64,000 bases of DNA from Noviherbaspirillum suwonense (GCF_900182955.1 NZ_FXUL01000028.1:16858-80857), one strand, 5' to 3'; positions 19,188 to 27,945 are shown, numbered from the stretch's first letter. A program made the numbers and translations. The notes: a model not told the origin generated them from the sequence alone.

Positions 19188-20417
19188 ATGCTTTATCAAT
19201 TTCATGAAATGAACCGTACGTTGTTCAGCCCATTGGTTCAGTGGGCTGACGCTTCTTCCAAGCTGTTCAGCAATCCCGTATCGCCTTTCGCGCATACGCC
19301 GTTCGCTCAGCGCATCGCTGCCGGGTACGAGTTGATGTACCGCCTGGGCAAGGATTACGAAAAGCCGCCCTTCGGCATTACCACAACGACGGTAGAAGGC
19401 AAGACCGTGCCGCTGATCGAGCAGGTCGCGGTCGAAAAACCGTTCTGTCGACTGCTGCACTTCAAGAAAGACTTTGCCGCCGGCCAGGCCGTCGAGCAAC
19501 CAACGGTGCTGCTGGTCGCCCCGCTGTCGGGCCACCATTCGACGCTGCTGCGCGAGACCGTGCGCGAGCTGGTCAAGCAGCATGATGTCTACATCACCGA
19601 CTGGACCGACGCCCGCATGGTGCCGATGTCCGAAGGCCCGTTCCACCTGCATGACTATATTTACTACGTTCAGGAATTCATCCGCACGCTGGGCCCCGAC
19701 CTGCATGTGATCTCGGTGTGCCAGCCGACCGTGCCGGTGCTGGCCGCGATCTCGCTGATGGCCAGCGATAAAGATCCGATGATGCCCAAGAGCATGACCA
19801 TGATGGGCGGCCCGATCGACCCGCGCCGTTCGCCGACACAGGTGAACGACCTGGCTACCGAGAAGCCGTTTTCCTGGTTCGAGAACAATGTGATCTACTC
19901 GGTGCCGCCAACCTACCCGGCTTTCGGCCGCAAGGTGTATCCAGGCTTCCTGCAGCATGCCGGTTTCGTCGCGATGAATCCGCAGCGGCATGCGCAAAGC
20001 CACTGGGACTTCTACATGCACCTGCGCACCGGCGACAACGAGTCGGCCGAAGAGCATCGCAAGTTCTACGACGAGTACAACGCGGTGCTCGACATGCCGG
20101 CCGAGTACTACCTGGAAACCATCAAGACGGTGTTCCAGGAACACAGCCTGCCAAGAGGCATCTGGGAAGTCGAAGGCAAGCTGGTGCGGCCGCAGGACAT
20201 CAAGAACGTGGCGCTCTTCACGATCGAGGGCGAACTGGACGATATTTCCGGTTCCGGCCAGACCGAGGCAGCGCAGGACCTGTGCAGCAGCATCCCGAAG
20301 GCGAAGAAGCAGCATTACGTCGCGCCAAAGTGCGGCCACTACGGCATATTCTCCGGACGCCGCTGGCGTGAAATGGTGGCGCCTAAAATCGCCGAATTCA
20401 TCCGCGCCAATGCCTGA
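19188..20417 (+). CDS. phaZ: Intracellular polyhydroxyalkanoate depolymerase
   Basis: A 409-residue intracellular PHB depolymerase that mobilises the stored polymer from granules. It begins MLYQFHEMNRTLFSPLVQWA and carries HVISVCQPTVPVLAA, where cysteine 178 replaces the serine of a lipase box; this Cys form is characteristic of the PhaZ1 type. The sequences LLVAPLSGHHSTLLR and YITDWTDARMVPMSEG are also family marks, and the catalytic histidine is probably in KCGHYGIFSGRRWRE near the C-terminus. There is no signal peptide, as expected for an intracellular enzyme. It stands alone with its own promoter and terminator, and PHA synthase genes are not in the window. Confidence 0.95.
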   Translation: MLYQFHEMNRTLFSPLVQWADASSKLFSNPVSPFAHTPFAQRIAAGYELMYRLGKDYEKPPFGITTTTVEGKTVPLIEQVAVEKPFCRLLHFKKDFAAGQAVEQPTVLLVAPLSGHHSTLLRETVRELVKQHDVYITDWTDARMVPMSEGPFHLHDYIYYVQEFIRTLGPDLHVISVCQPTVPVLAAISLMASDKDPMMPKSMTMMGGPIDPRRSPTQVNDLATEKPFSWFENNVIYSVPPTYPAFGRKVYPGFLQHAGFVAMNPQRHAQSHWDFYMHLRTGDNESAEEHRKFYDEYNAVLDMPAEYYLETIKTVFQEHSLPRGIWEVEGKLVRPQDIKNVALFTIEGELDDISGSGQTEAAQDLCSSIPKAKKQHYVAPKCGHYGIFSGRRWREMVAPKIAEFIRANA

Positions 20418-20436
20418 TCCCGACTAGCATTGCCAG

Positions 20437-20464
20437 AAGCCGCCCGTCGCGAGACCGGCGGCTT
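20437..20464 (+). terminator. Intrinsic terminator after phaZ
   Basis: Stem AAGCCGCC (20437-20444) with GGCGGCTT (20457-20464) over a 12-base loop, running into a T tract at 20463-20467. It lies 19 bases after the phaZ stop. Confidence 0.85.
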
Positions 20465-20505
20465 TTTCATTTGTGGAGGCCGATGTTGTCCGGGATAATG
20501 GCGCC

Positions 20506-21225
20506 ATGCCTGAATCCGATCTTTCCCAGAATTTCCAGACTCCCGCCTCCGCGCTTGCCGACCGCCTCGAAGACCTGCTGCCGCAGACCCAGTGCACCAA
20601 GTGCGGCTACCCGGACTGCCGCGCCTATGCCGAGGCGATGGCCGCCGGCGAGGCCGCGATCAACCAGTGCCCGCCCGGCGGCGCCGAGGGCATACGCCGG
20701 CTGGCGCGGCTGCTGGATGTGCCCGTCCTACCGCTCGACCCCGGGCATGGCGTCGAGCGGCCGCGCCCGGTCGCGGTCATCGACGAGGCGATCTGCATCG
20801 GCTGCACGCTGTGCATACAGGCCTGCCCGGTCGACGCCATCGTCGGCGCCGCCAAGCAGATGCATACCGTGGTGCCGTCGCTGTGCACCGGCTGCGACCT
20901 GTGCGTGGCGCCCTGCCCGGTCGACTGCATCGCCATGGTCGAGGTGACGCCCGGGCGCACCGGCTGGGACGCATGGTCGCAGGAACAGGCAGACGCGGCC
21001 CGCGCCCGCCATGCGGCGCGCGGCATACGGCTGCAGCGCGAGCGGGATGAGAACGACGCGCGGCTGGCGGCCAAGGCGGCCGCCAAGCTCAGGGAAGTGG
21101 AAGCGCAGACGGCGGCGACGCCGGACGAATTCGCCGAGCAGCAGCGCAAGAAGGCCATCATTGCCGCTGCAATCGAGAGGGCCCGCGTCAAGAAGGAAGA
21201 AATGGCTGCAAGGAGCAAGGCATGA
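20506..21225 (+). CDS. rsxB: Soluble RnfB/RsxB-like iron-sulfur protein
   Basis: A 239-residue protein with three iron-sulfur motifs: a four-cysteine Fe-S domain (CTKCGYPDC, then a cysteine 16 residues later in AINQCPPGG) near residues 26-55, and two 4Fe-4S motifs, [16 protein letters not shown] and [16 protein letters not shown], near 98-145. This is the RnfB arrangement. The hydrophobic N-terminal anchor of true RnfB is missing and no other rnf gene is present. The last 80 residues are charged and coiled-coil-like. It overlaps nth by ATGA; in gammaproteobacteria nth is the last gene of the rnf operon, so the pairing is a remnant of that linkage. A GTG start at 20473 is also possible. It may supply electrons or clusters; its real role is unclear. 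Confidence 0.88.
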   Translation: MPESDLSQNFQTPASALADRLEDLLPQTQCTKCGYPDCRAYAEAMAAGEAAINQCPPGGAEGIRRLARLLDVPVLPLDPGHGVERPRPVAVIDEAICIGCTLCIQACPVDAIVGAAKQMHTVVPSLCTGCDLCVAPCPVDCIAMVEVTPGRTGWDAWSQEQADAARARHAARGIRLQRERDENDARLAAKAAAKLREVEAQTAATPDEFAEQQRKKAIIAAAIERARVKKEEMAARSKA

Positions 21226-21872
21226 ACCGGGTGAAGCGGGACGAGATATTCCGGCGCTTCCAGCAGGCCAATCCGCATCCAACGACCGAACTCGAATACA
21301 CGACGCCGTTCGAACTGCTGATCGCCGTCATCCTGTCGGCGCAGGCAACCGACGTCTCGGTCAACAAGGCGATGCGCAAGCTGTTCCCGGTCGCAAATAC
21401 GCCGGCGCAGATCCATGCGCTCGGCGTCGATGGGCTGATCCCGTATATCCAGACCATAGGCCTGTACCGCAACAAGGCGAAGAACGTGGTCGAGACCTGC
21501 CGGATGCTGGTGGAACTGCACGGCGGCGAGGTGCCGCGCGACCGCGCCGCGCTGGAGGCATTGCCCGGCGTCGGCCGCAAGACCGCGAACGTCGTGCTCA
21601 ACACGGCCTTCGGCGAGATTGCAATCGCGGTGGACACCCATATATTCAGGGTATCCAACCGCACCGGCATCGCGCCCGGCAAGAATGTCGACGAAGTCGA
21701 AAAGAAGCTGATGAAGTTCGTGTCGCCCGAATTCAGGATGGACGCGCATCACTGGCTGATCCTGCATGGCCGGTACACCTGCACCGCGCGCAGCCCGCAA
21801 TGCTGGAACTGCATGATCGCCGACCTGTGCGAGTACAGGATGAAAACCCCGCGGCCCGACAAGGCGGTTTGA
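21222..21872 (+). CDS. nth: Endonuclease III
   Basis: DNA glycosylase/AP lyase that removes oxidised pyrimidines, 216 residues. The helix-hairpin-helix segment [19 protein letters not shown] near residues 109-127 contains the catalytic lysine (RKTAN). The catalytic aspartate is in [13 protein letters not shown]. The 4Fe-4S cluster motif [17 protein letters not shown] (C-x6-C-x2-C-x5-C) is intact near residues 187-203. Length and motifs match E. coli Nth closely. It is co-translated with the upstream Fe-S protein gene, which could suggest a link between cluster supply or electron delivery and this Fe-S repair enzyme; that is inference. Confidence 0.97.
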   Translation: MNRVKRDEIFRRFQQANPHPTTELEYTTPFELLIAVILSAQATDVSVNKAMRKLFPVANTPAQIHALGVDGLIPYIQTIGLYRNKAKNVVETCRMLVELHGGEVPRDRAALEALPGVGRKTANVVLNTAFGEIAIAVDTHIFRVSNRTGIAPGKNVDEVEKKLMKFVSPEFRMDAHHWLILHGRYTCTARSPQCWNCMIADLCEYRMKTPRPDKAV

Positions 21873-21925
21873 CGCCGCTGGCCGCGCACTCCCCCAACCC
21901 GATATCACAGGCATAGCGCAAGACC

Positions 21926-22357
21926 ATGTTCAATCCTTCACAACATGATGTGCGGCGCTTCTTCTGCGAGGCATTTCGCAAGGAGCGCACCCAGGAAATC
22001 CTGACGCCGCTGGAAGCGGTGGCGCGCGACTGGATCGTCCAGCATCCCGAGTATGCCGGCCAGCTGGACGATGTCGAGCAGGCGCTCGCCGCCGACTACG
22101 GCGTCGAGGGCGGGCAGGCCAATCCCTTCCTGCACTTGTCGATGCACCTGTCGATCGCCGAGCAGGTCTCGATCGACCAGCCGCCCGGCATCCGGGCCGC
22201 GACGCAGGCGCTGGCGCAAAGGCTGGGTTCCGAACACGACGCGCATCACCAGGTGATGGAATGCCTGGGCGAGATGATCTGGCATTCGCAGCGCAATGGC
22301 ACGCCGCCGGACGGGGCCGCCTACCTGGACTGCGTGCGGCGCCGCGCCGGGCAGTAA
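21926..22357 (+). CDS. DUF1841 family protein
   Basis: A 143-residue cytoplasmic protein of the DUF1841 family, found mainly in beta- and gammaproteobacteria. The start MFNPSQHDVRRFFCEAFRKE, the core NPFLHLSMHLSIAEQVSIDQ and the segment AHHQVMECLGEMIWHSQRNG are family marks. The HLSMHL and HHQVMECLGEMIWHS stretches carry several histidines and carboxylates in a helical setting, which could bind a metal, but this is only a guess. No function is known. It lies 53 bases after nth on the same strand and probably belongs to the rsxB-nth unit. Confidence 0.9.
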   Translation: MFNPSQHDVRRFFCEAFRKERTQEILTPLEAVARDWIVQHPEYAGQLDDVEQALAADYGVEGGQANPFLHLSMHLSIAEQVSIDQPPGIRAATQALAQRLGSEHDAHHQVMECLGEMIWHSQRNGTPPDGAAYLDCVRRRAGQ

Positions 22358-22400
22358 TTCCAGTCATTGCAGCGCACGGCAGTAGCGGCGCGCAATAAAA

Positions 22401-22420
22401 AAGCCACCTTGCGGTGGCTT
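22401..22420 (-). terminator. Intrinsic terminator of the cytochrome c pair (minus strand)
   Basis: AAGCCACC (22401-22408) and GGTGGCTT (22413-22420) enclose TTGC. The six-A run at 22397-22402 becomes a U tract on minus-strand RNA, so this ends the two cytochrome genes. It may also stop transcripts from DUF1841 on the plus strand. Confidence 0.85.
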
Positions 22421-22443
22421 CCTGAGTGATCGGTCCAGCGGGT

Positions 22444-22794
22444 TCAGCGGCGCAGCACCAGCGTGCCTGGCAGGCTGTTCAGGTACGCGGAGATGTTGAC
22501 GATGTCCTGGTGCGAGAGCGGCTTCGCCTGCGCGGCCATGATCGCGTTACCGCGGCCGTTGGCGCCGTCGGCGCCGCGCTGGTAGGCCACCAGCGCATGG
22601 GTCAGGTAATCGCGATGCTGGCCAGCCAGCTTGGGATAGCTGGGGTCGATCGGCGTGTTGTAGTCCTTGCCGTGGCAGGCTGCGCAGTTGTATTTCTCTG
22701 CGGCGGCCTTGCCGGCGTTGATGTCGCCGGCGGCATGGGCGGAGACGGACAGGGAAGACAGGGCCAGCAGGGCCGATGCGGTCAGTAATTTCAT
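22444..22794 (-). CDS. Small periplasmic cytochrome c (heme motif CAACH)
   Basis: A single-heme class I cytochrome c of 116 residues. The start MKLLTASALLALSSLSVSAH is a signal peptide. The heme-binding CAACH spans residues 37-41. The axial methionine is probably in NAIMAAQAKPLSHQD, and the last helix DIVNISAYLNSLPG matches cytochrome c553/c4-like domains. A GTG start at 22809 would overlap the upstream gene, but the ATG at 22794 has a good ribosome site (GGAG, six bases away). It lies directly after another small cytochrome gene, so the two may work as a pair carrying electrons in the periplasm, for example to a terminal oxidase. Confidence 0.92.
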   Translation of the reverse strand: MKLLTASALLALSSLSVSAHAAGDINAGKAAAEKYNCAACHGKDYNTPIDPSYPKLAGQHRDYLTHALVAYQRGADGANGRGNAIMAAQAKPLSHQDIVNISAYLNSLPGTLVLRR

Positions 22795-22805
22795 GGTGGC
22801 TCCGG

Positions 22806-23126
22806 TCACTTCTGCTGCGAATAATACGCAGCGACGTCGGCGATGTCCTGGTCGGACAGGGTTGCTGCAATGCCGCGCATCGTCGGGTGCTTGCGCTCAC
22901 CCTTCTTGTACGCATTCAACGCGTTTTCGATGTACTTGGCGGACTGGCCGCCCAGCATGGGCACCTGGTACACCTCGGGGAACGAAGCCTTGTAGCCTGG
23001 AATGCCATGGCAGCCGATACAGCTTTCAACCTTGTTTGCTGCCGACTTCGTATTGCCTGTCGCGTCCGCGGCTGCAGCGAACTGGGCAATACCCGCAAGC
23101 GCGAGAAATGCGAATAAGTTTTTCAT
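22806..23126 (-). CDS. Small periplasmic cytochrome c (heme motif CIGCH)
   Basis: A 106-residue class I cytochrome c with a signal peptide (MKNLFAFLALAGIAQFAAAA), heme motif CIGCH at residues 36-40 and a likely axial methionine in KHPTMRGIAATLSDQ. The C-terminal helix QDIADVAAYYSQQ is typical of the c553 group. It is the first gene of the pair and its stop lies 11 bases before the start of the second. The two proteins look like the separated halves of a diheme cytochrome c4, a reasonable origin but not shown. A possible minus-strand promoter lies at 23232-23260. Confidence 0.92.
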   Translation of the reverse strand: MKNLFAFLALAGIAQFAAAADATGNTKSAANKVESCIGCHGIPGYKASFPEVYQVPMLGGQSAKYIENALNAYKKGERKHPTMRGIAATLSDQDIADVAAYYSQQK

Positions 23127-23508
23127 GGTAGCTGGGGTAGTTAATGCGAAACTGGCCGGCGCTGGAGCAAGTCCTGGCTACGACGCACCGAGATGGCGAC
23201 CTCATGTTGCCTGTCCTGCCAAAACCGCTCGATTCTACCCGAAGAGTATCAAAGCGTCCACGTTGTATCGCCATCCGGACCGGTTCATCCAAACCGGCCG
23301 GCCGCCGGTCGGGCGGGGCTTGCCATGGTCTTTTATAATGCACCGCATAAAACAATGATGGAGACAATGCGATGCAGCCAGCGACAATGCAGCGCCGGCC
23401 GTGGCGGGCAGCCGCCATGCCCGCGCCCGGCACTACCCTCGCTACCGGGATCACCCTGACCGCCGTTGCTGCCATGCCCGGCGCCAGCCTGTTCCGCCGG
23501 ACGTCCGC
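23127..23508. other. Divergent intergenic region between cytochromes and MFS gene
   Basis: The 382-base gap separates the minus-strand cytochrome genes from the plus-strand MFS gene. For the minus strand a possible promoter is TGGACG (23255-23260 on the plus map), a 17-base spacer and TAGAAT (23232-23237), giving a leader of about 100 bases. On the plus strand there is a perfect TATAAT at 23334-23339, but the base pairs 17 upstream (GGGCGG) are no -35. Short open frames here have no ribosome sites and no recognisable product. Confidence 0.4.
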
Positions 23509-24729
23509 ATGACGACCAGGCCCTCCGCAGCGCTGCCCTCCTCCGCCAAAGCCTCGGGCATGCCCAACAGCCGGGGCTGGGCAATGGTCGCCGCCGGCGC
23601 GCTGGTCATCATGGTCGTGGTCGTATTCGCCCGGCTTTCCTACGGCTTCATCCTGCCCTTCATGCGCAGCGCGCTCGGCCTGAGCTACCAGCAGGCCGGC
23701 ACGCTGGGCACCGCCAGCGCGCTCGGTTACCTTCTGCTGATCATGGTGGCCGGCATGGTCGCCTCGCGCTGGGGCGGCCGGCTCGCGGTGCTGTCGGGCG
23801 TGGCGATGACCATGGCCGGCTTCGGCGGGCTTGCGCTGGCCTCGGACTACCGGCTGCTGGTCGCGCTGATGGCGCTGCTCGGCTTCGGCACCGCGTTTTC
23901 CTATACCCCGGTGATCTCCCTGCTCGCCGCCTGGTTTCCCGAACGCCGCGGCGCCGTCATCGGCATCGCCAACAGCGGCGTCGGCCTGGGCCTGCTGCTC
24001 TCGGGTTCGCTGGTGCCCGCGCTGCATGCGTCCTATGCCGAACGCGGCTGGCGCATTGCGTGGGCCTTGTTTGCGCTGACCGCGCTGGTGGCGCTGGTCG
24101 CCGGCTTTTTCCTGCTGCGCAATCCGGTCGGCGCCGGCCCGACCGGCACGCACAAGGTTGACAAGGCCAAGGTCTTCCGCAACAGCCATGTGATCACCGT
24201 CGGCCTGCTGTACGGCATTGTCGGCATCACCTACATCGTCCAGGCGATCTTCATGTACAGCTTCGCGCTGGAGTCCGGCGTGCCGGCGCTCACAGCGGGC
24301 AGGCTGGCCGCGGTGACCGGCATCCTGTCGATCTTTTCCAGTCCGTGCTGGGGCTGGCTGTCAGACCGCTACGGCCGCGCGCTGGTGCTGCGCATCTGCG
24401 TCAGCATGACCTTGCTGGGCATACTGATCCCGGTCGTCACGCCGACGCTGGGCGGCTTCGCCGCACACTTCCTGATAGTGGGCTGCACGCTGTCGGGCAT
24501 GTTCGGCGCGATCCTCGCGGCGTCGACCGAAACGGTTGGGCCGCACGAAGCGCCGCTCGCGGTCAGCTTCGTCACGCTGTTCTACGCGGTCGGCCAGTTC
24601 GCCGGCCCCGCCGCGGCCGGGCTGCTGATCGAGCATGCGGGAGGATTCCGCTCCGCGTTCGCCGCCTGCTGCATGGTGCTGGCGGCCGGCGTCGGCCTCA
24701 CGCTGCGCCTGGGCCGCGCGCGCCGCTGA
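23509..24729 (+). CDS. MFS transporter (YbfB/YjiJ-like)
   Basis: A 406-residue, 12-segment major facilitator. The start at 23509 gives MTTRPSAALPSSAKASGMPN then the first membrane helix; the upstream part of the frame is arginine-rich shadow sequence. Family-like elements are VFARLSYGFILPFMRSALGL in helix 1, RWGGRLAVLSG (loop 2-3, near residue 87) and YTPVISLLAAWFPERRGAVI (near residue 144). The order of these resembles the YbfB/YjiJ group and other sugar-phosphate-permease-like carriers. The substrate is unknown and there is no regulatory gene beside it to help. The gene is preceded by a long leader and followed by a small gene at 24838. Confidence 0.85.
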   Translation: MTTRPSAALPSSAKASGMPNSRGWAMVAAGALVIMVVVVFARLSYGFILPFMRSALGLSYQQAGTLGTASALGYLLLIMVAGMVASRWGGRLAVLSGVAMTMAGFGGLALASDYRLLVALMALLGFGTAFSYTPVISLLAAWFPERRGAVIGIANSGVGLGLLLSGSLVPALHASYAERGWRIAWALFALTALVALVAGFFLLRNPVGAGPTGTHKVDKAKVFRNSHVITVGLLYGIVGITYIVQAIFMYSFALESGVPALTAGRLAAVTGILSIFSSPCWGWLSDRYGRALVLRICVSMTLLGILIPVVTPTLGGFAAHFLIVGCTLSGMFGAILAASTETVGPHEAPLAVSFVTLFYAVGQFAGPAAAGLLIEHAGGFRSAFAACCMVLAAGVGLTLRLGRARR

Positions 24730-24837
24730 CCGCATGTGCCCGATCAACATGCGGCCGGGATCTTTCGCCGCGCTGGCCGATCCAACGGGCATATCCTGCG
24801 GCGACAGCCGCCGCAATCAACCAGAAAGGACAGGCCG

Positions 24838-25173
24838 ATGGCAATCAGCACCGCGCAACTTGATGAGATGCATGACAGGCTGCAGGCCCTGAAGCAAAGC
24901 CTGGCGGGCCGCGACCAGTCGCCGGACATGCCGATGGCGGAGGACGATCCTCTGGCGGCGATGGCGCTCGACTGCGAGTTCCCGCTGCCGTCGCCGCTGA
25001 CGGCCCGCACCCTTGCCGCCGAAGTCGACCGCAAGCTCGACAACGTCGCGGTGCTGATGGACCGGGCGCAGCAGCATGAAGCGCTGCCGCCGGAAATGCG
25101 CGCCGCGGCCGACCAGGAGAACTCGATGCTGGTCGAGGACTACAAGGAAGGCGGCGTCGCCGACGGCGCCTGA
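24838..25173 (+). CDS. Hypothetical protein, 111 residues
   Basis: I do not recognise this protein. It starts at the ATG at 24838 after AAAGGACAGGCCG, a good ribosome site. It is acidic and helix-rich: MAISTAQLDEMHDRLQALKQ, LAAEVDRKLDNVAVLMDRAQ, and the acidic tail VEDYKEGGVADGA. There is no membrane segment, no cysteine cluster and no signal peptide; two heptad-like helices suggest a small dimeric coiled coil. It precedes the MoxR gene by 92 bases on the same strand and could be part of that operon. Codon use is normal for the window. Confidence 0.6.
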   Translation: MAISTAQLDEMHDRLQALKQSLAGRDQSPDMPMAEDDPLAAMALDCEFPLPSPLTARTLAAEVDRKLDNVAVLMDRAQQHEALPPEMRAAADQENSMLVEDYKEGGVADGA

Positions 25174-25265
25174 CCGCGGGCCGGCATGGCCGGCGCCGCC
25201 GAATACTTGCCGGGAATTTCTCGCTTATACTCGTGGCTATCTTTCTTCCATGACCACGGGACATC

Positions 25266-26120
25266 ATGCGACCAGACCATCGCTTCACCGGCTCCGAGCA
25301 ATACGTTGCGACCGACGACCTGAAACTTGCCGTCAATGCGGCAATGACATTGCAGCGGCCGCTGCTGATCAAGGGCGAGCCGGGCACCGGCAAGACCATG
25401 CTTGCCGAGGAAGTCGCGGCTGCGCTGAACATGCCGCTGATGCAGTGGCATATCAAGTCCACCACCAAGGCCCAGCAGGGCCTGTACGAATATGACGCGG
25501 TGTCGCGGCTGCGCGACTCGCAGCTCGGCGACGAGCGCGTCAAGGACATCCACAACTACATCGTCAAGGGCGTGCTGTGGCAGGCCTTCACCGCCGACGA
25601 ACGCGTGGTGCTGCTGATCGACGAGATCGACAAGGCCGACATCGAATTCCCGAACGACCTGCTGCGCGAACTCGACCGGATGGAATTCTATGTCTACGAG
25701 ACGCGCGAGATGGTCAAGGCCAAGCACCGGCCGCTGGTCATCATCACGTCCAACAATGAAAAGGAATTGCCGGACGCGTTCCTGCGCCGCTGCTTCTTCC
25801 ATTACATCAAGTTCCCGGACAAGGACACGATGGCGCAGATCGTCGAGGTCCACTTCCCCGACCTGAAGAAGGAACTGCTGTCCAAGGCGCTGGAGACCTT
25901 TTACGAAGTGCGCGACGTCAATGGCCTGAAGAAGAAGCCTTCGACGTCCGAGCTGCTGGACTGGCTCAAGCTGCTGCTGGCCGAAGACATCCCGCCGGAG
26001 GCGCTGCGCGCCAAGGACCCGAAAAATGCGGTGCCGCCGCTGCATGGCGCGCTGCTGAAGAACGAGCAGGACGTGCACCTGTTCGAGCGCCTGGTCTTCA
26101 TGTCCCGCAACAACCGCTGA
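25266..26120 (+). CDS. MoxR-family AAA+ ATPase
   Basis: A 284-residue AAA+ ATPase of the MoxR class. Walker A is GEPGTGKTM at residues 37-45, Walker B is VVLLIDEIDKAD near 113-124, the sensor-1 asparagine is in IITSNNEKELPDAF, and the arginine finger is in FLRRCFFHYI. It is followed by an acetyltransferase gene and a VWA-domain gene. MoxR ATPases normally act with VWA proteins to assemble or activate metal enzymes or to remodel complexes (known for CoxD/CoxE, NorQ/NorD and MoxR). The client here is unknown. The gene starts six bases after GGGACATC, a weak ribosome site. Confidence 0.92.
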   Translation: MRPDHRFTGSEQYVATDDLKLAVNAAMTLQRPLLIKGEPGTGKTMLAEEVAAALNMPLMQWHIKSTTKAQQGLYEYDAVSRLRDSQLGDERVKDIHNYIVKGVLWQAFTADERVVLLIDEIDKADIEFPNDLLRELDRMEFYVYETREMVKAKHRPLVIITSNNEKELPDAFLRRCFFHYIKFPDKDTMAQIVEVHFPDLKKELLSKALETFYEVRDVNGLKKKPSTSELLDWLKLLLAEDIPPEALRAKDPKNAVPPLHGALLKNEQDVHLFERLVFMSRNNR

Positions 26121-26135
26121 CACGCCGGGCATCGC

Positions 26136-26720
26136 ATGGCATTCATTGAACCGGTGACGCTGACAGGCCGCCACGTGCAGCTCGAGCCGCTGGCGCCCGG
26201 GCATCACGATGCGCTGGTCGCCGCGGCATCCGACGGCGAACTGTGGAAGCTCTGGTACACGTCGGTGCCGTCGCCGCAGACGATGCGCAACTGGCTCGAA
26301 ACGGCGCTGTCGATGCGCGCCCATGACGACCTGGCGTTTGCAATACGCGACATGCGCGACGGCAGCATCGTCGGCAGCACCCGCTATTTCCGGGTCGACG
26401 CGGCCAGCCGCCGGCTTGAGATCGGCCATACCTGGTATGCCCGGCGCGCGCAGCGCACCGGCATCAACACCGAGGCGAAGCTGCTGCTGCTGGGCCATGC
26501 GTTCGACGCGCTGCAGTGCATCGCGGTGGAATTCCGGACGCACTGGATGAACCACCAGTCGCGCGAGGCCATCGCCCGGCTCGGCGCCAGGCAGGACGGC
26601 GTATTGCGCAACCACCTGCGCATGCCGGACGGCACGCTGCGCGACACCGTGGTGTTTTCCATCATTGATTCGGAATGGCCGACCGTGAAGCGCCATCTGC
26701 AATTCAAACTCGAACGGTAG
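26136..26720 (+). CDS. GNAT-family N-acetyltransferase (RimJ/RimL-like)
   Basis: A 194-residue GNAT acetyltransferase. It begins MAFIEPVTLTGRHVQLEPLA, typical of the RimJ/RimL-type subfamily. The acetyl-CoA site is in the region TWYARRAQRTGINTEAKLLL (near residues 100-119), where the Q/R-x-x-G-x-N pattern appears. ALQCIAVEFRTHWMNHQSRE precedes the conserved IARLGARQDG. The end DTVVFSIIDSEWPTVKRHLQ is also family-like. It lies 15 bases after the MoxR gene and 6 bases before the VWA gene, so it is probably co-transcribed with them and may modify a component of that system. Confidence 0.88.
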   Translation: MAFIEPVTLTGRHVQLEPLAPGHHDALVAAASDGELWKLWYTSVPSPQTMRNWLETALSMRAHDDLAFAIRDMRDGSIVGSTRYFRVDAASRRLEIGHTWYARRAQRTGINTEAKLLLLGHAFDALQCIAVEFRTHWMNHQSREAIARLGARQDGVLRNHLRMPDGTLRDTVVFSIIDSEWPTVKRHLQFKLER

Positions 26721-26726
26721 GACAGC

Positions 26727-27896
26727 ATGCTGATCGACTTCTTTTTTACCCTCAAAGACGCAAAGATCCCGGTCTCCATCAAGGAGTACCTGATCCTGAT
26801 GGAAGCCATGCAGAAGCAGGTGATCGCGCCTTCGCTGGACGAGTTCTATTACCTGTCGCGGATGACGCTGGTGAAGGACGAGGCCCATTACGACAAGTTC
26901 GACAAGGCGTTCGGCCTGTATTTCAAGGGCATCGACACGCTGTTCGAGAAGCATCCCGAGATTCCGCTGGAATGGTTGATGAAGCGCATCGAGCGCGAGC
27001 TGACCGACGAGCAGCGGGCCGCGATCGAGAAGTTCGGCTACGACAAGCTGATGGACCGCCTGAAGGAACTGCTGGCCGAGCAGAAGGAAAAGCACGAAGG
27101 CGGCAGCAAGTGGATAGGCACCGGCGGCACCTCGCCCTTCGGCAACGGCGGCGAGAACCCGGAAGGCATACGCATCGGCGGCGAAGGCGGCAAGCGCAGC
27201 GCGGTCAAGGTCTGGGAATCGCGCGCCTACCGCGACTACGACAGCGAGCGCGAGCTCGGCACCCGCAACATCAAGGTGGCCTTGCGCCGGCTGCGCAAGT
27301 TCGCGCGCGAAGGCGCCGAGGACGAACTCGCGCTCGATGACACCATCCGCGCCACCGCCAACAATGCCGGCTACCTCGACATCCGGATGCAGCCCGAGCG
27401 CAAGAACAACATCAAGGTGCTGATGCTGCTGGACGTCGGCGGCACGATGGACGACCACATCACGCGCACCGAGGAATTGTTTTCGGCCTCCAAGACCGAG
27501 TTCAAGAACATGGAGTTCTACTACTTCCACAACTGCGTCTACGACTACCTGTGGAAGAACAACCGCCGCCGCCATGCCGAGCGCTTTCCGACCTGGGACA
27601 TCCTGCGCAAGTACACGCCGGACACCAAGCTGATCTTCGTCGGCGACGCCACGATGAGCCCGTACGAGATCCTGCAGCCGGGCGGCTCGGTCGAATACAA
27701 CAACGAGGAAGCCGGCGCCGAATGGCTGCAGCGCTTCACCCGCCAGTTCCCCAAGTTCGTCTGGCTCAACCCGGAGCCGGAGGGCCTGTGGCAATACAGG
27801 CAGTCGATCGCGGTGATCCGCCAGATCATGAACAACCGGATGTTCCCGCTGACGATAGAGGGGCTGGAACGCGGGATGCGGCTGCTGAGCAAGTAG
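26727..27896 (+). CDS. VWA-domain protein, partner of MoxR ATPase
   Basis: A 389-residue protein with a C-terminal von Willebrand A domain of the CoxE type. The metal-dependent adhesion site is DVGGTMDDH from residue 236; the usual D-x-S-x-S is changed to D-x-G-x-T, so the first serine is missing. The N-terminal part (residues 1-130) is helical and contains KYLIL-like segments and ELTDEQRAAIEKFGYDKLMD. Glycine-rich GGSKWIGTGGTSPFGNGG near 130-147 is a linker. There is no signal peptide or membrane anchor. Its partner MoxR ATPase is two genes upstream. Such pairs usually mature a metalloenzyme, but no oxidase or dehydrogenase client is nearby. Confidence 0.9.
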   Translation: MLIDFFFTLKDAKIPVSIKEYLILMEAMQKQVIAPSLDEFYYLSRMTLVKDEAHYDKFDKAFGLYFKGIDTLFEKHPEIPLEWLMKRIERELTDEQRAAIEKFGYDKLMDRLKELLAEQKEKHEGGSKWIGTGGTSPFGNGGENPEGIRIGGEGGKRSAVKVWESRAYRDYDSERELGTRNIKVALRRLRKFAREGAEDELALDDTIRATANNAGYLDIRMQPERKNNIKVLMLLDVGGTMDDHITRTEELFSASKTEFKNMEFYYFHNCVYDYLWKNNRRRHAERFPTWDILRKYTPDTKLIFVGDATMSPYEILQPGGSVEYNNEEAGAEWLQRFTRQFPKFVWLNPEPEGLWQYRQSIAVIRQIMNNRMFPLTIEGLERGMRLLSK

Positions 27897-27945
27897 GTTC
27901 TCCCCTTCGCGCACCCGACCGCGTGCCCGACCACCGGGGCGCGCG

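Noticed and set aside
23334..23339. TATAAT as promoter for the MFS gene
   Set aside because: The position 17 bases upstream is GGGCGG, and a TTGCCA that looks like a -35 is only 8 bases away, so no proper promoter can be built.
25140..27914. Open frame of 924 codons on the minus strand opposite the MoxR operon
   Set aside because: Shadow of three well-recognised plus-strand genes; no motif and no ribosome site.
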